From the NCBI GenBank assembly GCA_028279515.1, contig JANQNQ010000003.1:310001-374000 (forward strand): DNA of 64,000 nucleotides, written 5' to 3'. Each line of letters starts with the position of its first letter. The stretch's first letter is position 1. Of this stretch, positions 1-9,051 are shown piece after piece. Under the pieces are notes generated by a model. That model saw only the letters and a list, made by a program, of their open reading frames with translations. It made no database searches and was not told where the DNA came from. The DNA comes from Flavobacteriaceae bacterium (GTDB taxonomy: Bacteria; Bacteroidota; Bacteroidia; Flavobacteriales; Flavobacteriaceae). The translations under genes and the position numbers were made by a program.

Positions 1-969
<969 letters not shown>

Positions 970-990
970 TTATTGTCTTTAAATTCGGTG

Positions 991-998
991 CAAAAGTA
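991..998 (-). promoter_or_regulatory. -7 promoter box for the ABC-F gene
   Basis: On the minus strand this reads TACTTTTG, an exact match to the Bacteroidota -7 consensus TAnnTTTG, about 35 nt before the ABC-F start codon. No TTG lies at the expected -33 distance, so the call rests on one half of the promoter only. Confidence 0.5.
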
Positions 999-1085
999 GA
1001 AAAATGATCCACAAAAGACTATTTATATTAACTTTTTCGAAATTATTTTAACAGCGCATTAACAAGGGATTCGTATTGTGATCTT

Positions 1086-1093
1086 TAGATTTG
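1086..1093 (+). promoter_or_regulatory. -7 promoter box for the thioredoxin-fold lipoprotein
   Basis: TAGATTTG matches TAnnTTTG. It places transcription start near 1097-1100, which argues that translation begins at the downstream ATG (1148) and not at the ATG at 1097. No clear -33 TTG is present. Confidence 0.4.
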
Positions 1094-1147
1094 TGAGTGT
1101 TGATCATGAAGATGATGATGAAGATTAATACGAGCCTAAAATTCTAT

Positions 1148-2548
1148 ATGAAGCAAATTTACGTTTTATTCATACTTATTGCCGTTACTGCTTGTAAAGA
1201 TTCCGATTCTTTGCCTAAATCCTACACCTATTTCGGAGGTGAAATCGTCAACCCTAATGATGATTATGTTTTTCTCTACAAAGACGATCAATTTATCGAT
1301 TCTGTAAAATTGGATAAAGACAATCGCTTTTTGATGAAATTAGAATCTATAGAGGATGGGTTGTACAACTTTAGACATAAACCTGAATTTCAATATGTAG
1401 TCCTTGAAGAAACCGACAGCGTTCTGTTGAGATTAAATACATTGGATTTTGACGAGTCTCTTGTCTTTTCTGGTAATGGGGACATCAAGAATAACTTCTT
1501 GATCGATATGTATCTTGTTAATGAGGATGAAGAAGAGATCATTTACGATTATTACGGACTAGAACCTGAAACATTCTCTCGCCATTTGGATTCGCTGAGA
1601 GACATGAAGTTAGAACAATACAATTCAATGATTGACAACAATCAGTTGTCTCCAATTGCTGCAAAACTTACCAAGGCTGCAATTGACTTCACCTATTATA
1701 CCAAAAAAGAAATCTACCCCTACTCTCACAAACGAAAGAAAAAGGTAGATTGCTTTGTAGAGTTACCAGATGATTTCTATGACTACAGGAATTCAGTCAA
1801 CATGAATGATCCTGATTTGGCGCACTTTAGACCCTATTTTTACTATTTGGTGATGCATTTCAACAATATCGCTTATGAAGGCTTCAACGAAGAGATCTCT
1901 GTGCGACATTCATTGGACTACAACCACAGAAAACTGGTACTTATCGATAGCATGATCAAAGTTGATGATATTAAGAATAACTTGCTAAGGCATACAGCCA
2001 TGGAGTTTTTGTTGGTTGATCAGGACAAACAGGATAATGAGCAGTTTCTGATTCAATTCTTTAAGTCTTCTACCAATACCGCCTATGATCATGAGATCAA
2101 TAGCTTGTATCACAACGTTCAAAATATTCAGAAGGGAAAAAAGCTGCCAAACGTCACACTTGTTAATATGGATGGTGATACGTTAGGAATTAACTCTATA
2201 GGGGCTAAAGGAAAAAGCACCGTTTATTATTTTTGGTCGATGAACCATTTAAAGCACATGAAGAGTGTAACCGCAAAGGTCAAGAAACTTCAGAAACAAT
2301 ATCCAGAGATAAATTTTGTAGGCATAAACATTGATTATGACCACGAGAAGTGGAAAAACAACCTCACAAATCGGGCGTTGCTAGGTCAGAAGCAGTTTAG
2401 GTGCTCTGATTTTGAAAAGATGAGTAAGAAACTTGTTATGCCCAATCTTAATAAGACAATCATCGTAGACCAAAAAGGCAAGATCGTTAATGCGTTTGCC
2501 AACTTGTACGAGGTGAGTTTTGAAAAGAGCCTTGCACAACTACAATAA
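1148..2548 (+). CDS. Lipoprotein with C-terminal thioredoxin-like fold lacking the CxxC motif
   Basis: Start chosen at ATG 1148 (MKQIYVLF...) because it gives a compact lipoprotein signal peptide ending in the lipobox AVTAC; an upstream in-frame ATG at 1097 would lie at the predicted transcription start. The N-terminal part resembles the DUF4369-type domain that often precedes TlpA-like thioredoxins in Bacteroidota. The last ~130 residues look like a TlpA/AhpC fold: KGKKLPNVTLVNMDGDTL, then STVYYFWSMNHLKHM, then VGINIDYDHEKW. At the place where active members have WCxxC, this protein has WSMNHLKHM and no cysteine, so disulfide chemistry is not expected. Function unknown; possibly a periplasmic binding or scaffold protein. 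A terminator follows directly at 2551. Confidence 0.8.
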   Translation: MKQIYVLFILIAVTACKDSDSLPKSYTYFGGEIVNPNDDYVFLYKDDQFIDSVKLDKDNRFLMKLESIEDGLYNFRHKPEFQYVVLEETDSVLLRLNTLDFDESLVFSGNGDIKNNFLIDMYLVNEDEEEIIYDYYGLEPETFSRHLDSLRDMKLEQYNSMIDNNQLSPIAAKLTKAAIDFTYYTKKEIYPYSHKRKKKVDCFVELPDDFYDYRNSVNMNDPDLAHFRPYFYYLVMHFNNIAYEGFNEEISVRHSLDYNHRKLVLIDSMIKVDDIKNNLLRHTAMEFLLVDQDKQDNEQFLIQFFKSSTNTAYDHEINSLYHNVQNIQKGKKLPNVTLVNMDGDTLGINSIGAKGKSTVYYFWSMNHLKHMKSVTAKVKKLQKQYPEINFVGINIDYDHEKWKNNLTNRALLGQKQFRCSDFEKMSKKLVMPNLNKTIIVDQKGKIVNAFANLYEVSFEKSLAQLQ

Positions 2549-2550
2549 AA

Positions 2551-2578
2551 AAAGCTGCGACCTCCATCGCAGCTTTTT
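2551..2578. terminator. Bidirectional intrinsic terminator (unit 1)
   Basis: Perfect stem AAAGCTGCGA / TCGCAGCTTT around loop CCTCCA, with A-run before and T-run after, so it can work on both strands. It ends the lipoprotein gene on the plus strand and the first repeat unit on the minus strand. Confidence 0.85.
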
Positions 2579-2580
2579 CA

Positions 2581-2685
2581 TTAGAAAATCTTTTTCAAAC
2601 TTTTTGTTTGACTAACCTTATCATTAACAACACTGTAAACATACAGTACCGTTGCCTCTTTTAGAAATCTTTGTTGTGAAACCAC
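2581..2685 (-). other. Possible 34-residue ORF in repeat unit 1 (GTG start)
   Basis: On the minus strand GTG at 2685 opens a frame that contains QQRFLKEATVLYVYSVVN and ends at a TAA at 2581. The same frame exists in units 2 and 3, but there it is closed upstream by TGA or TAA with no start codon. An alternative ORF (ATG 2689 to TAA 2624, ending CLQCC) is also present only in unit 1. Coding status is uncertain. Confidence 0.25.
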
Positions 2686-2765
2686 TCATTTTTGTTATGT
2701 AATAAGCAAAATAAGTAGTTTATCGTAACTAATAAATACAAAAGACTCATTTCAAGTATATTACA

Positions 2766-2796
2766 AAAAAAGCTGCGACCTCCATCGCAGCTTTTT
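2766..2796. terminator. Intrinsic terminator of repeat unit 2
   Basis: The stem and loop are identical to unit 1: AAGCTGCGA / TCGCAGCTT around CCTCCA, with A- and T-runs on the two sides. Confidence 0.8.
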
Positions 2797-2957
2797 CATT
2801 AGAAAATCTTTTCAAACTTTTTGTTTGACTAACCTTATCATTAACAACAGTATAAACATACTCTACAGGGGTCTCTTTTAGAAATCTTTGTTGTGAAACG
2901 AGTGAATTATGTCATGAAATAGGTAGGTTTTGTGGTTTTTACTTGAATTCAGTGCAT

Positions 2958-2990
2958 AAAAAAAGCCGCAATCTCCATTGCGGCTTTTTT
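2958..2990. terminator. Intrinsic terminator of repeat unit 3, with compensatory stem changes
   Basis: The stem reads AAAGCCGCAA / TTGCGGCTTT. Compared with units 1 and 2, two base pairs have changed on both sides (T-A to C-G and G-C to A-T) while pairing is kept. This supports a selected hairpin. Confidence 0.8.
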
Positions 2991-3151
2991 GATTTGGGGA
3001 AATTTTTTTTCAAACTCTCGTTTGAATAACCTTATCATTAACAACACTGTAAACATACGTCACCTTTGACTCTTTTAGAAATCTTTGTTGTGAAACGGGT
3101 GAATTATGTTATGAAAACACCATTATGTGTGGTTTTACCGTAATCACCTAC

Positions 3152-3182
3152 AAAAAAGGCTACCTACGTAAGTAAATAGCCT
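3152..3182 (-). terminator. Intrinsic terminator of the transaldolase gene
   Basis: On the minus strand AGGCTA...TAC / GTA...TAGCCT forms a stem followed by TTTTTT, about 35 nt after the transaldolase stop codon. Confidence 0.75.
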
Positions 3183-3217
3183 CATATAATGCTGTAAACG
3201 ATCTATAATCGATATGT

Positions 3218-3871
3218 CTAATTTCCTTTGCGGTAATCAGCTAAGAACTTCTCTAGTCCGATATCTGTTAATGGGTGCTTTAAGAGCCCTACAATAGAAC
3301 TTAGTGGCCCTGTCATCACATCAGCACCGATTCGTGCACAATCGATGACGTGCATCGTATGGCGTACAGATGCCGCCAGTATTTGCGTTTCAAAGGCATA
3401 ATTATCATATACCAAACGAATGTCATTGATCAGATTAAGTCCGTCTGTAGATATATCATCCAAACGACCAATGAAAGGAGAAACATATGTAGCTCCAGCC
3501 TTGGCAGCCAACAAAGCTTGCCCTACTGAGAATACCAATGTACAGTTTGTTTTGATTCCCTTATCAGAGAAGTACTTGATTGCTTTAACACCGTCCTTGA
3601 TCATAGGAACTTTAACCACGATCTGTGAATGTAAGGCCGCCAATTCTTCTCCTTCTTTTACTATTCCTTCAAAATCAGTGGCAATTACCTCGGCTGAAAC
3701 ATCACCATCAACAATCTCGCAAATTGCTTTGTAATGGTTGATAATATTGTCTCTTCCAGTAATTCCCTCCTTAGCCATAAGCGAAGGGTTGGTGGTTACA
3801 CCATCCAAAATACCCAATTCTTGAGCTTCTTTGATCTGATCGAGGTTTGCAGTGTCAATAAAAAATTTCAT
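3218..3871 (-). CDS. fsa: Transaldolase / fructose-6-phosphate aldolase family (small TalC type)
   Basis: 217 residues, the normal length of the short TalC/MipB/Fsa family. The start [15 protein letters not shown] and the segment [14 protein letters not shown] are family hallmarks. K87 in IVVKVPM is the expected Schiff-base lysine; TNCTLVFS and the later A-G-A-x-Y-V-S-P-F-I-G-R segment are also typical. Expected role: moving a dihydroxyacetone unit between sugar phosphates in the non-oxidative pentose phosphate pathway, in the cytosol. Sequence alone does not separate transaldolase from fructose-6-phosphate aldolase activity. It has its own consensus promoter (3911-3939) and terminator (3152-3182), so it is probably monocistronic. 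Confidence 0.93.
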   Translation of the reverse strand: MKFFIDTANLDQIKEAQELGILDGVTTNPSLMAKEGITGRDNIINHYKAICEIVDGDVSAEVIATDFEGIVKEGEELAALHSQIVVKVPMIKDGVKAIKYFSDKGIKTNCTLVFSVGQALLAAKAGATYVSPFIGRLDDISTDGLNLINDIRLVYDNYAFETQILAASVRHTMHVIDCARIGADVMTGPLSSIVGLLKHPLTDIGLEKFLADYRKGN

Positions 3872-3910
3872 GTACCAATGAGTTATTTAGTTGTGTTATT
3901 TTTTCAATTG

Positions 3911-3939
3911 CAAAACTACAATTTATAATGGTTAAGCAA
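3911..3939 (-). promoter_or_regulatory. Promoter of the transaldolase gene
   Basis: On the minus strand TTG (3937-3939), an 18-nt spacer, and TAGTTTTG (3911-3918), matching the Bacteroidota TTG/TAnnTTTG form. It overlaps the 3' end and stop codon of the upstream SDR gene and lies about 40 nt before the transaldolase ATG. Confidence 0.7.
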
Positions 3940-4722
3940 TAATTTCTCATACATTTTATCGGGAAGGATTCTCTTTAGAACGATTGAGAATTTTTGCATG
4001 AACTCCCCTACTTTATAATGCACTTTGGGTTTTGCTGTATTCATGATCTTAAAGATCACTTCTGCCATGATCATAGGGTCCTTTCCTGCGTCAACATGTT
4101 CGTCCATCATCTTCAAAGAATTCCCATAGGGCTCTTTATAAGGTGAATCATCAAATACCGGAGTGTGATATCTTCCGGCGGCTATATTCGTAGCAAAGTC
4201 ACCAGGTGCCACGTTGGTCATCTGCACACCAAAGTCCTTCACCTCCATGCGCATCGCCTCAGTAACAAGCTCTAAAGCCCCTTTTGTGGCAGAGTAAATT
4301 CCCCGATAGGGTAATCCCATATATCCAGCAATCGATGTAACATTGATGATGAGCCCTTTGTGCTGTTTTCTCATAACAGGAAGGACCTCCTTCATCACGT
4401 TGATGGGACCGTATAAATTGGTGGCGAAAGCCTTTTCGATTTCTTCAGCAGGTGTTTCTTCAATCGGCCCCGTGATTCCGACACCAGCATTGTTCACCAA
4501 AACATCCAGCTTGCCTTCAGAAGCGACGATGGTTTCAACGGCTTTAGCGATCGAATTGGTATCGGCTACATCAAGAGCGATCAGCTTAAATGAAAGAGAT
4601 TCGGTAATACGGTTAGGATTTCTACTGGTTCCATACACGGTGCACCCTTTTTTAGAAAGAAACTCACAGATCGATCTGCCGATCCCTGAAGACCCACCAG
4701 TAACCAAGACTACTTTAGACAT
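3916..4722 (-). CDS. Short-chain dehydrogenase/reductase (SDR)
   Basis: 268 residues of a classical SDR. Seen: nucleotide-binding TGGSSGIG at residues 8-15, D51 in LIALDVAD, NNAG at 77-80, catalytic S130, Y143 and K147 (YSATK). The motif set indicates an NAD(P)H-dependent oxidoreductase acting on a hydroxyl or keto group; the substrate cannot be told. A basic C-terminal extension (VLKRILPDKMYEKLLL) may touch the membrane, as in SDRs of lipid substrates; this is inference. The downstream transaldolase has its own promoter inside the end of this gene. Confidence 0.9.
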   Translation of the reverse strand: MSKVVLVTGGSSGIGRSICEFLSKKGCTVYGTSRNPNRITESLSFKLIALDVADTNSIAKAVETIVASEGKLDVLVNNAGVGITGPIEETPAEEIEKAFATNLYGPINVMKEVLPVMRKQHKGLIINVTSIAGYMGLPYRGIYSATKGALELVTEAMRMEVKDFGVQMTNVAPGDFATNIAAGRYHTPVFDDSPYKEPYGNSLKMMDEHVDAGKDPMIMAEVIFKIMNTAKPKVHYKVGEFMQKFSIVLKRILPDKMYEKLLLNHYKL

Positions 4723-4830
4723 GTACTAATTGTTATTTGCACAAATATCCAATAAAATATGAATACGAAACAAATGCCTTTTGAAAAGAATAGAGTGTGA
4801 AGGTCTACGAGAATTTCGGGTACAAAAAAT

Positions 4831-4924
4831 GGCAAGCGACCTACATCACACCGCTACGACCGTCTACCCTTGCTGCGTTCCCGCCCTGGGGGATTCAACA
4901 GGAGCTGGTTGTGTAGGACTTGCC
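4831..4924 (-). ncRNA. ffs: Signal recognition particle RNA (4.5S type)
   Basis: On the minus strand a 94-nt hairpin RNA. The ends GGCAAG / CTTGCC and the next block CCTACA / TGTAGG pair. The middle contains CAGGGCGGGAACGCAGCAAG, the conserved SRP domain IV core with the asymmetric loop and tetraloop that bind Ffh. A T-run (4823-4830) follows the 3' end. Length and single-hairpin form fit the small bacterial SRP RNA that targets nascent membrane proteins with Ffh and FtsY. A plus-strand ORF across this region (4781-5002) is a shadow of the RNA and not a gene. Confidence 0.93.
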
Positions 4925-4928
4925 GATG

Positions 4929-4958
4929 CAAAGATACAACCCTTTTTGTCCAAAACAA
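4929..4958 (-). promoter_or_regulatory. Consensus promoter of the SRP RNA gene
   Basis: On the minus strand TTG (4956-4958), exactly 19 nt, then TATCTTTG (4929-4936), a full match to the Bacteroidota consensus. It lies 4 nt before the RNA's 5' end, as expected for a strong stable-RNA promoter. Confidence 0.85.
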
Positions 4959-5058
4959 TGAAAAATGAAGATATTTTGCACCAAAAAAAGCTAACTAACT
5001 AGGCTGTAAAACCATAGATTTTATACTTTCGTAGTCAGTAAATATTTGTACAGCAACA

Positions 5059-6093
5059 ATGAAGACCCACAACCTTTTTATAATCACTCTTTTAGCAGCA
5101 TTTCTACTTTCATGTAATGGTCATAGTGGTGGAAAATCAAATGGATTTTCAATTCAGATCGAAGGCCAGGACAATAAGTTTAACGAAGGAGAGAATCTAA
5201 CAATGACCATCAAAAATCCGAAAGGAAAAGACGTCTCTAAAGTGACGTATCGACTCGATGGTCAAGCTTTCGACGTTCCTTTCACTGTTAAGACCAGTTC
5301 TTATGGAGAAAAAAACTTGGAGGCTGTTGTGCATTTTGACGGAAGCACCGACACCATATCGCGAAACATCATCGTTCTATCGAGCAAGAAACCGGTGTTG
5401 TACACCTATAAGATCATCAATGAGTACCCACATGATATTGCGGCCTATACCCAAGGGCTAGAGTTCCATAATGGAAAGCTCTATGAGAGTACGGGACGTT
5501 ACGGACAATCATCTATAAGGATTGTTGATTACAAAACGGGCGAAGTAACCAAAAAAGTAGATTTAACTGATAATTACTTTGGTGAAGGACTTACCATTTT
5601 AAACGATCAACTCTATCAACTCACTTGGCAGCGCAAGACGGGATTTGTCTATGATCCTGAAACCTTAGAACGAAAGAGTTCTTTTGCCTACGGAAAAAGT
5701 AAAGAAGGATGGGGACTTTGTAACGATGGGAAGAAACTGTACAAGTCTGATGGTACCGAAAAGATCTGGGTTCTTAATCCTGAAACACTCATCGAAGAAG
5801 GATACATTCAGACGGTGACAAACACTTCTATGTTTTCAAAAGCCAATGAGCTCGAATATGTAAACGGAAAGATCTATGCCAACACCTATCAAAAAGATGG
5901 TGTTATGATCATTGACCCAAAAACGGGTGCTATTGAAGGTGTCATTGACTTTTCTACCTTAAAGAAAAAGGTAAGTCAGCATGACGATCTAGATGTACTC
6001 AACGGTATTGCCTTTAATCCAGAAACCAATACACTATTTGTCACCGGTAAAAACTGGAACAAACTCTTCGAAGTAGAAATCGTCGCCAAATAA
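5059..6093 (+). CDS. Glutaminyl-peptide cyclotransferase (plant/papaya-type), lipoprotein
   Basis: 344 residues. The signal peptide ends in the lipobox LLSC, so it is probably an outer-membrane or periplasmic lipoprotein. Residues ~30-95 look like an Ig-like domain. From residue ~110 the sequence matches the glutamine cyclotransferase beta-propeller family: YPHDIAAYTQGLEF, LYESTGRYGQSS, ITNDN-like YFGEGLTILND, GWGLCNDGKKLYKSDG, and NGIAFNPETNTLFVTGKNW. Such enzymes cyclise N-terminal Gln to pyroglutamate; in Bacteroidota they may modify exported proteins whose signal peptide cleavage leaves Gln. The stop overlaps the next start (TAATG), so the thioesterase is translationally coupled. Confidence 0.9.
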   Translation: MKTHNLFIITLLAAFLLSCNGHSGGKSNGFSIQIEGQDNKFNEGENLTMTIKNPKGKDVSKVTYRLDGQAFDVPFTVKTSSYGEKNLEAVVHFDGSTDTISRNIIVLSSKKPVLYTYKIINEYPHDIAAYTQGLEFHNGKLYESTGRYGQSSIRIVDYKTGEVTKKVDLTDNYFGEGLTILNDQLYQLTWQRKTGFVYDPETLERKSSFAYGKSKEGWGLCNDGKKLYKSDGTEKIWVLNPETLIEEGYIQTVTNTSMFSKANELEYVNGKIYANTYQKDGVMIIDPKTGAIEGVIDFSTLKKKVSQHDDLDVLNGIAFNPETNTLFVTGKNWNKLFEVEIVAK

Positions 6094-6476
6094 TGCCCGT
6101 AGTTCATCAAAAAAATATCATCGTTGCCCAACAGGATCTAGATGAATTGGATCATGTAAACAACGTTCGATACTTGCAATGGGTGCAAGATATTGCGCGT
6201 GAGCATTGGCAACTGCTGGCTCCGACTTCTGCATTAGAGCAATTTGTCTGGGTTGCGCTCAATCATCATATCGAATACCAAGGTCAGGCCTTTCTTGGAG
6301 ACAATGTTCACATCAAGACTTGGGCTACATTAAAGGGCATTACCTCTACCCGCTTTGTTGAGATGTATGTAGACGAAAAGGTCATTAACAAGACTACGAC
6401 TACTTGGTGCATGCTTAATGCCACCACCAAAAAACCAGCACGCATCCCTCAAGAGGTGCTTGATGCTTTTGCATAG
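6093..6476 (+). CDS. Acyl-CoA thioesterase, hotdog fold (4HBT family)
   Basis: 127 residues. The segment QQDLDELDHVNNVRYLQWVQDIAREHW matches the 4-hydroxybenzoyl-CoA thioesterase family (D-x-x-x-H-V-N-N-x-x-Y), where the Asp and neighbouring residues hydrolyse acyl-CoA thioesters. The length is normal for a single hotdog domain. It overlaps the cyclotransferase gene by one base. The substrate is unknown. Confidence 0.87.
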   Translation: MPVVHQKNIIVAQQDLDELDHVNNVRYLQWVQDIAREHWQLLAPTSALEQFVWVALNHHIEYQGQAFLGDNVHIKTWATLKGITSTRFVEMYVDEKVINKTTTTWCMLNATTKKPARIPQEVLDAFA

Positions 6477-6564
6477 GTCTGTTTACTCATCAAAAGAGCC
6501 CGTTTACTCATTCTTCCTTTTATGCTGTTACTTTTTTGAATTGCTTTGATGTAAAATCAACCCA

Positions 6565-7419
6565 ATGAAAAAATCCATCAGCATCCGTATTCCAGAACCA
6601 TGTCACGAAAAATGGCATGAAATGTCTCCAACAGAAAAAGGGCGATTTTGCCAGGTCTGTACCAAAGAGGTCGTAGATTTCAGTCATAAAAGTGATGAAC
6701 AGATCATCAAGTACGCTGATCAAAACGATAATCTCTGCGGAAGGTTTCATAGTTCACAACTAGATCGTAAGTTGACGTTGAACCGAAAAGAACGCAACGG
6801 ATTCCTTTCGTATGCCGCTTCCCTACTTCTCCCAATAACACTATTGTTTTCGAATGAATCCTTTTCACAAGGAAAGCCTACAAAAGTTGAACAAACTGAA
6901 AAGGACTACCGTTCTATCGGCGTCGGACGTTATGCACAAACCAAGGTCAATGATTCTATTGTAGTCTCTGGAACAATCATGGATAAAGAAGAAAACCTTC
7001 CATTACCTGGTGCAAATGTTGTTATTCGCGGAAAAAGTGTTGGTGTGCAAACCGATTTCGATGGAAACTATACCATCAATGCACAGGTCGGCGATACGAT
7101 TGAAGTTTCTTACCTCGGATTTGCAACGCAATCATTTGTAATTGAAGAAAATAGCACAAACATAAGTTGTTCTTTAAAATACGATGATATGCTAATGGGT
7201 GAAACCGTCATGATTGGAATGATTACCTCAATAGACCATGGTCAGTATCCTTTCACATGGCCCAAATATCACTTCACACATGAGCAGGTTGCAAAATTAG
7301 AAGAGCGGAAAAGGAGAGTCAATAACTACTTTGCACACAAAAGAATGCAGTGGGAAGAACGTCGTGCCGAGCGCAAAGCAAAGCGTGCAGCCCGAAAAGC
7401 AAAAAAGAATCGTAAATAA
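6565..7419 (+). CDS. Zinc-knuckle / membrane / carboxypeptidase-regulatory-like domain protein
   Basis: 284 residues of a kind often seen in Flavobacteriaceae but without an assigned role. The N-terminus has a cysteine-rich, probably metal-binding module (PCHEKW, FCQVC, NLCGRF), then one hydrophobic segment near residues 84-100 (LSYAASLLLPITLLFS) followed by SFSQG, then a CarboxypepD_reg-like beta-sandwich (VSGTIMDKEENLPLPGANV, GVQTDFDGNYTIN, IEVSYLGFATQ), and a very basic C-terminal tail rich in Arg, Lys and Ala. The order suggests a cytoplasmic cysteine module linked through one transmembrane helix to a periplasmic domain. Confidence 0.7.
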   Translation: MKKSISIRIPEPCHEKWHEMSPTEKGRFCQVCTKEVVDFSHKSDEQIIKYADQNDNLCGRFHSSQLDRKLTLNRKERNGFLSYAASLLLPITLLFSNESFSQGKPTKVEQTEKDYRSIGVGRYAQTKVNDSIVVSGTIMDKEENLPLPGANVVIRGKSVGVQTDFDGNYTINAQVGDTIEVSYLGFATQSFVIEENSTNISCSLKYDDMLMGETVMIGMITSIDHGQYPFTWPKYHFTHEQVAKLEERKRRVNNYFAHKRMQWEERRAERKAKRAARKAKKNRK

Positions 7420-7483
7420 GAGGGGGTTACAATAAACACATTGCTAAAAAGTTTTATTTTTACACAAAGTTGAAACAAAAGCA

Positions 7484-9046
7484 ATGACCAAAAGCCTTTA
7501 CACGATCTTACTACTAGGCCTAATTATCGCCGTAAGCTCATGCAGAAACGATTTTGAATTTTCTCCAAGCACCGGAAATCTTGAGTTTTCAAAAGATACT
7601 GTTTACTTAGATACCGTTTTTACCAACATTGGTTCTAGTACTTATAATCTGAAAGTATACAACCGTAGCGATGACGATATCGTGATTCCTAATGTGCGAT
7701 TGGGTGAAGGTGACAATTCTTTTTATCGCCTCAACATCGACGGAAGGGCTGGCAAAACATTTGAAGATGTAGAGATTTTAGCGAAAGACAGTATTTTCAT
7801 CTTTGTCGAAACCACGCTTGACATTCAGGACTTTTCAGCTACAGCCTTAGAGTTTCTGTATGAAGATAAGATTCTATTTGACGATGGAAGTCGACAGCAA
7901 GATGTCGATTTGGTCACATTGGTTAAAGATGCTGTGTTCCTCTTCCCCGAAAGGGATGCCATGACAGGCGAAGTCGAAACTTTGTTATTGGGCACCGATG
8001 GCGAAGGCAATGAAATACGTATCGAAGGCTTTTTCCTAGAAGACAGCGAACTCACCTTCACCAATGAAAAACCCTATGTAATCTATGGTTATGCGGCCGT
8101 TGGCGCCAACAAAACGTTGACAGTCGAAGCAGGTGCTCGTGTACATTTTCATAGAGATTCTGGTTTGATCGTTGGAGATCAAGGCACATTGATCGTTGAC
8201 GGAGCCTTGAGCACGGATCAAGAATTGCTAGAAAACGAAGTTATCTTTGAAGGCGACCGTCTCGAACCGACCTTTGCGAACGTTCCTGGTCAATGGGGAA
8301 CCATTTGGTTGACTGACGGAAGCACTGGCAATCAGATCAACCATGCTACCATTCGTAACGGAACTGTTGGTATTTTAATGGACAACAACGACGGAACCAC
8401 CAACCCTACCCTAACAATCGCTAATTCGCAAATTCACAATAATAGTAATGTCGGGCTCTTAGCGCGTACCGGTAGCATTGATGCTGAGAATTTGGTCGTT
8501 GGTAGTGCCGGACAAATTTCACTGTATTGCAATATAGGCGGAAGCTATAATTTTAGGCATTGTACATTTGCCAACTATTGGAGAAACAGTTTTAGAAACC
8601 TGCCTGCGGTTTTGATCGACAATTATGTTGAATTGGCCGATGGTACCAACTTTACTGGTGACCTGCAAGAAGCCAATTTTAGTAATTGTATTATCTACGG
8701 AAGCAATAACATTGAATTGATTCTGGACCCTGTGCCTGAAGCAATATTCAATTATAGTTTTACCAACTGCTTGATCCGTTTTAATGATATCAATAACTTC
8801 TTTGCAGACAATCCGTTGTACAATTTTGAAAACGAAGCGTTGTTCTCTGGTGAGATCCTAAACATGGACCCTAACTTCTTGAATACTGAGCTGGCACAGT
8901 TTAATATCGGAGAAGAATCAGCTGCCAACGGACAAGGAGATGCCGCGACATCTGCGTTAGTTCCATTGGATATTATCGGTACGACAAGAGGTACTCCCTC
9001 TGACATCGGAGCTTACGAGAGCATTATCTTTGAAGACGGTAACTAG
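7484..9046 (+). CDS. Surface lipoprotein with parallel beta-helix-like repeats
   Basis: 520 residues. The lipoprotein signal ends VSSC. Residues ~25-130 form an Ig-like module with the pattern LEFSKDTVYLDTVFTNIGSSTY. The rest contains irregular repeats like right-handed beta-helix proteins (YGYAAVGANKTLTVEAGARVHFH, GTLIVDGALS, WGTIWLTDGSTGNQINHATIRN) and ends in DIGAYES, typical of choice-of-anchor Q beta-helix proteins. Probably exposed on the outer membrane; ligand unknown. It converges on the next gene with only 5 bp between the two stop codons and no clear terminator. Confidence 0.78.
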   Translation: MTKSLYTILLLGLIIAVSSCRNDFEFSPSTGNLEFSKDTVYLDTVFTNIGSSTYNLKVYNRSDDDIVIPNVRLGEGDNSFYRLNIDGRAGKTFEDVEILAKDSIFIFVETTLDIQDFSATALEFLYEDKILFDDGSRQQDVDLVTLVKDAVFLFPERDAMTGEVETLLLGTDGEGNEIRIEGFFLEDSELTFTNEKPYVIYGYAAVGANKTLTVEAGARVHFHRDSGLIVGDQGTLIVDGALSTDQELLENEVIFEGDRLEPTFANVPGQWGTIWLTDGSTGNQINHATIRNGTVGILMDNNDGTTNPTLTIANSQIHNNSNVGLLARTGSIDAENLVVGSAGQISLYCNIGGSYNFRHCTFANYWRNSFRNLPAVLIDNYVELADGTNFTGDLQEANFSNCIIYGSNNIELILDPVPEAIFNYSFTNCLIRFNDINNFFADNPLYNFENEALFSGEILNMDPNFLNTELAQFNIGEESAANGQGDAATSALVPLDIIGTTRGTPSDIGAYESIIFEDGN

Positions 9047-9051
9047 TCGAA

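Larger units (their letters stand above)
2551..3150 (-). repeat. Three tandem ~200-bp units, each a conserved core plus its own terminator
   Basis: Units lie at about 2551-2765, 2766-2957 and 2958-3150. Read on the minus strand each has an upstream part, a conserved ~95-nt core starting TTTCACAACAAAGATTTC, a small hairpin (CAAAC / GTTTG with loop AAAAA in units 1-2 and GAGA in unit 3) and a strong intrinsic terminator. Units 1 and 2 are nearly identical from core to terminator. In the core, differences cluster in about 12 nt. In one frame they leave the pattern (A/S/T)-x-V-x-Y-V-Y-(S/T)-V-V-N-D-K-V, including synonymous GTA/GTG and TAC/TAT changes, which looks like selection on protein. None of the three has an ATG in that frame. 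They could be decayed copies of a small gene, small peptide genes with unusual starts, or small RNAs. Confidence 0.75.

Noticed and set aside
4781-5002. 73-residue plus-strand ORF rich in Cys and His
   Set aside because: It lies across the SRP RNA gene on the other strand; the RNA's paired ends, core and consensus promoter explain the sequence.
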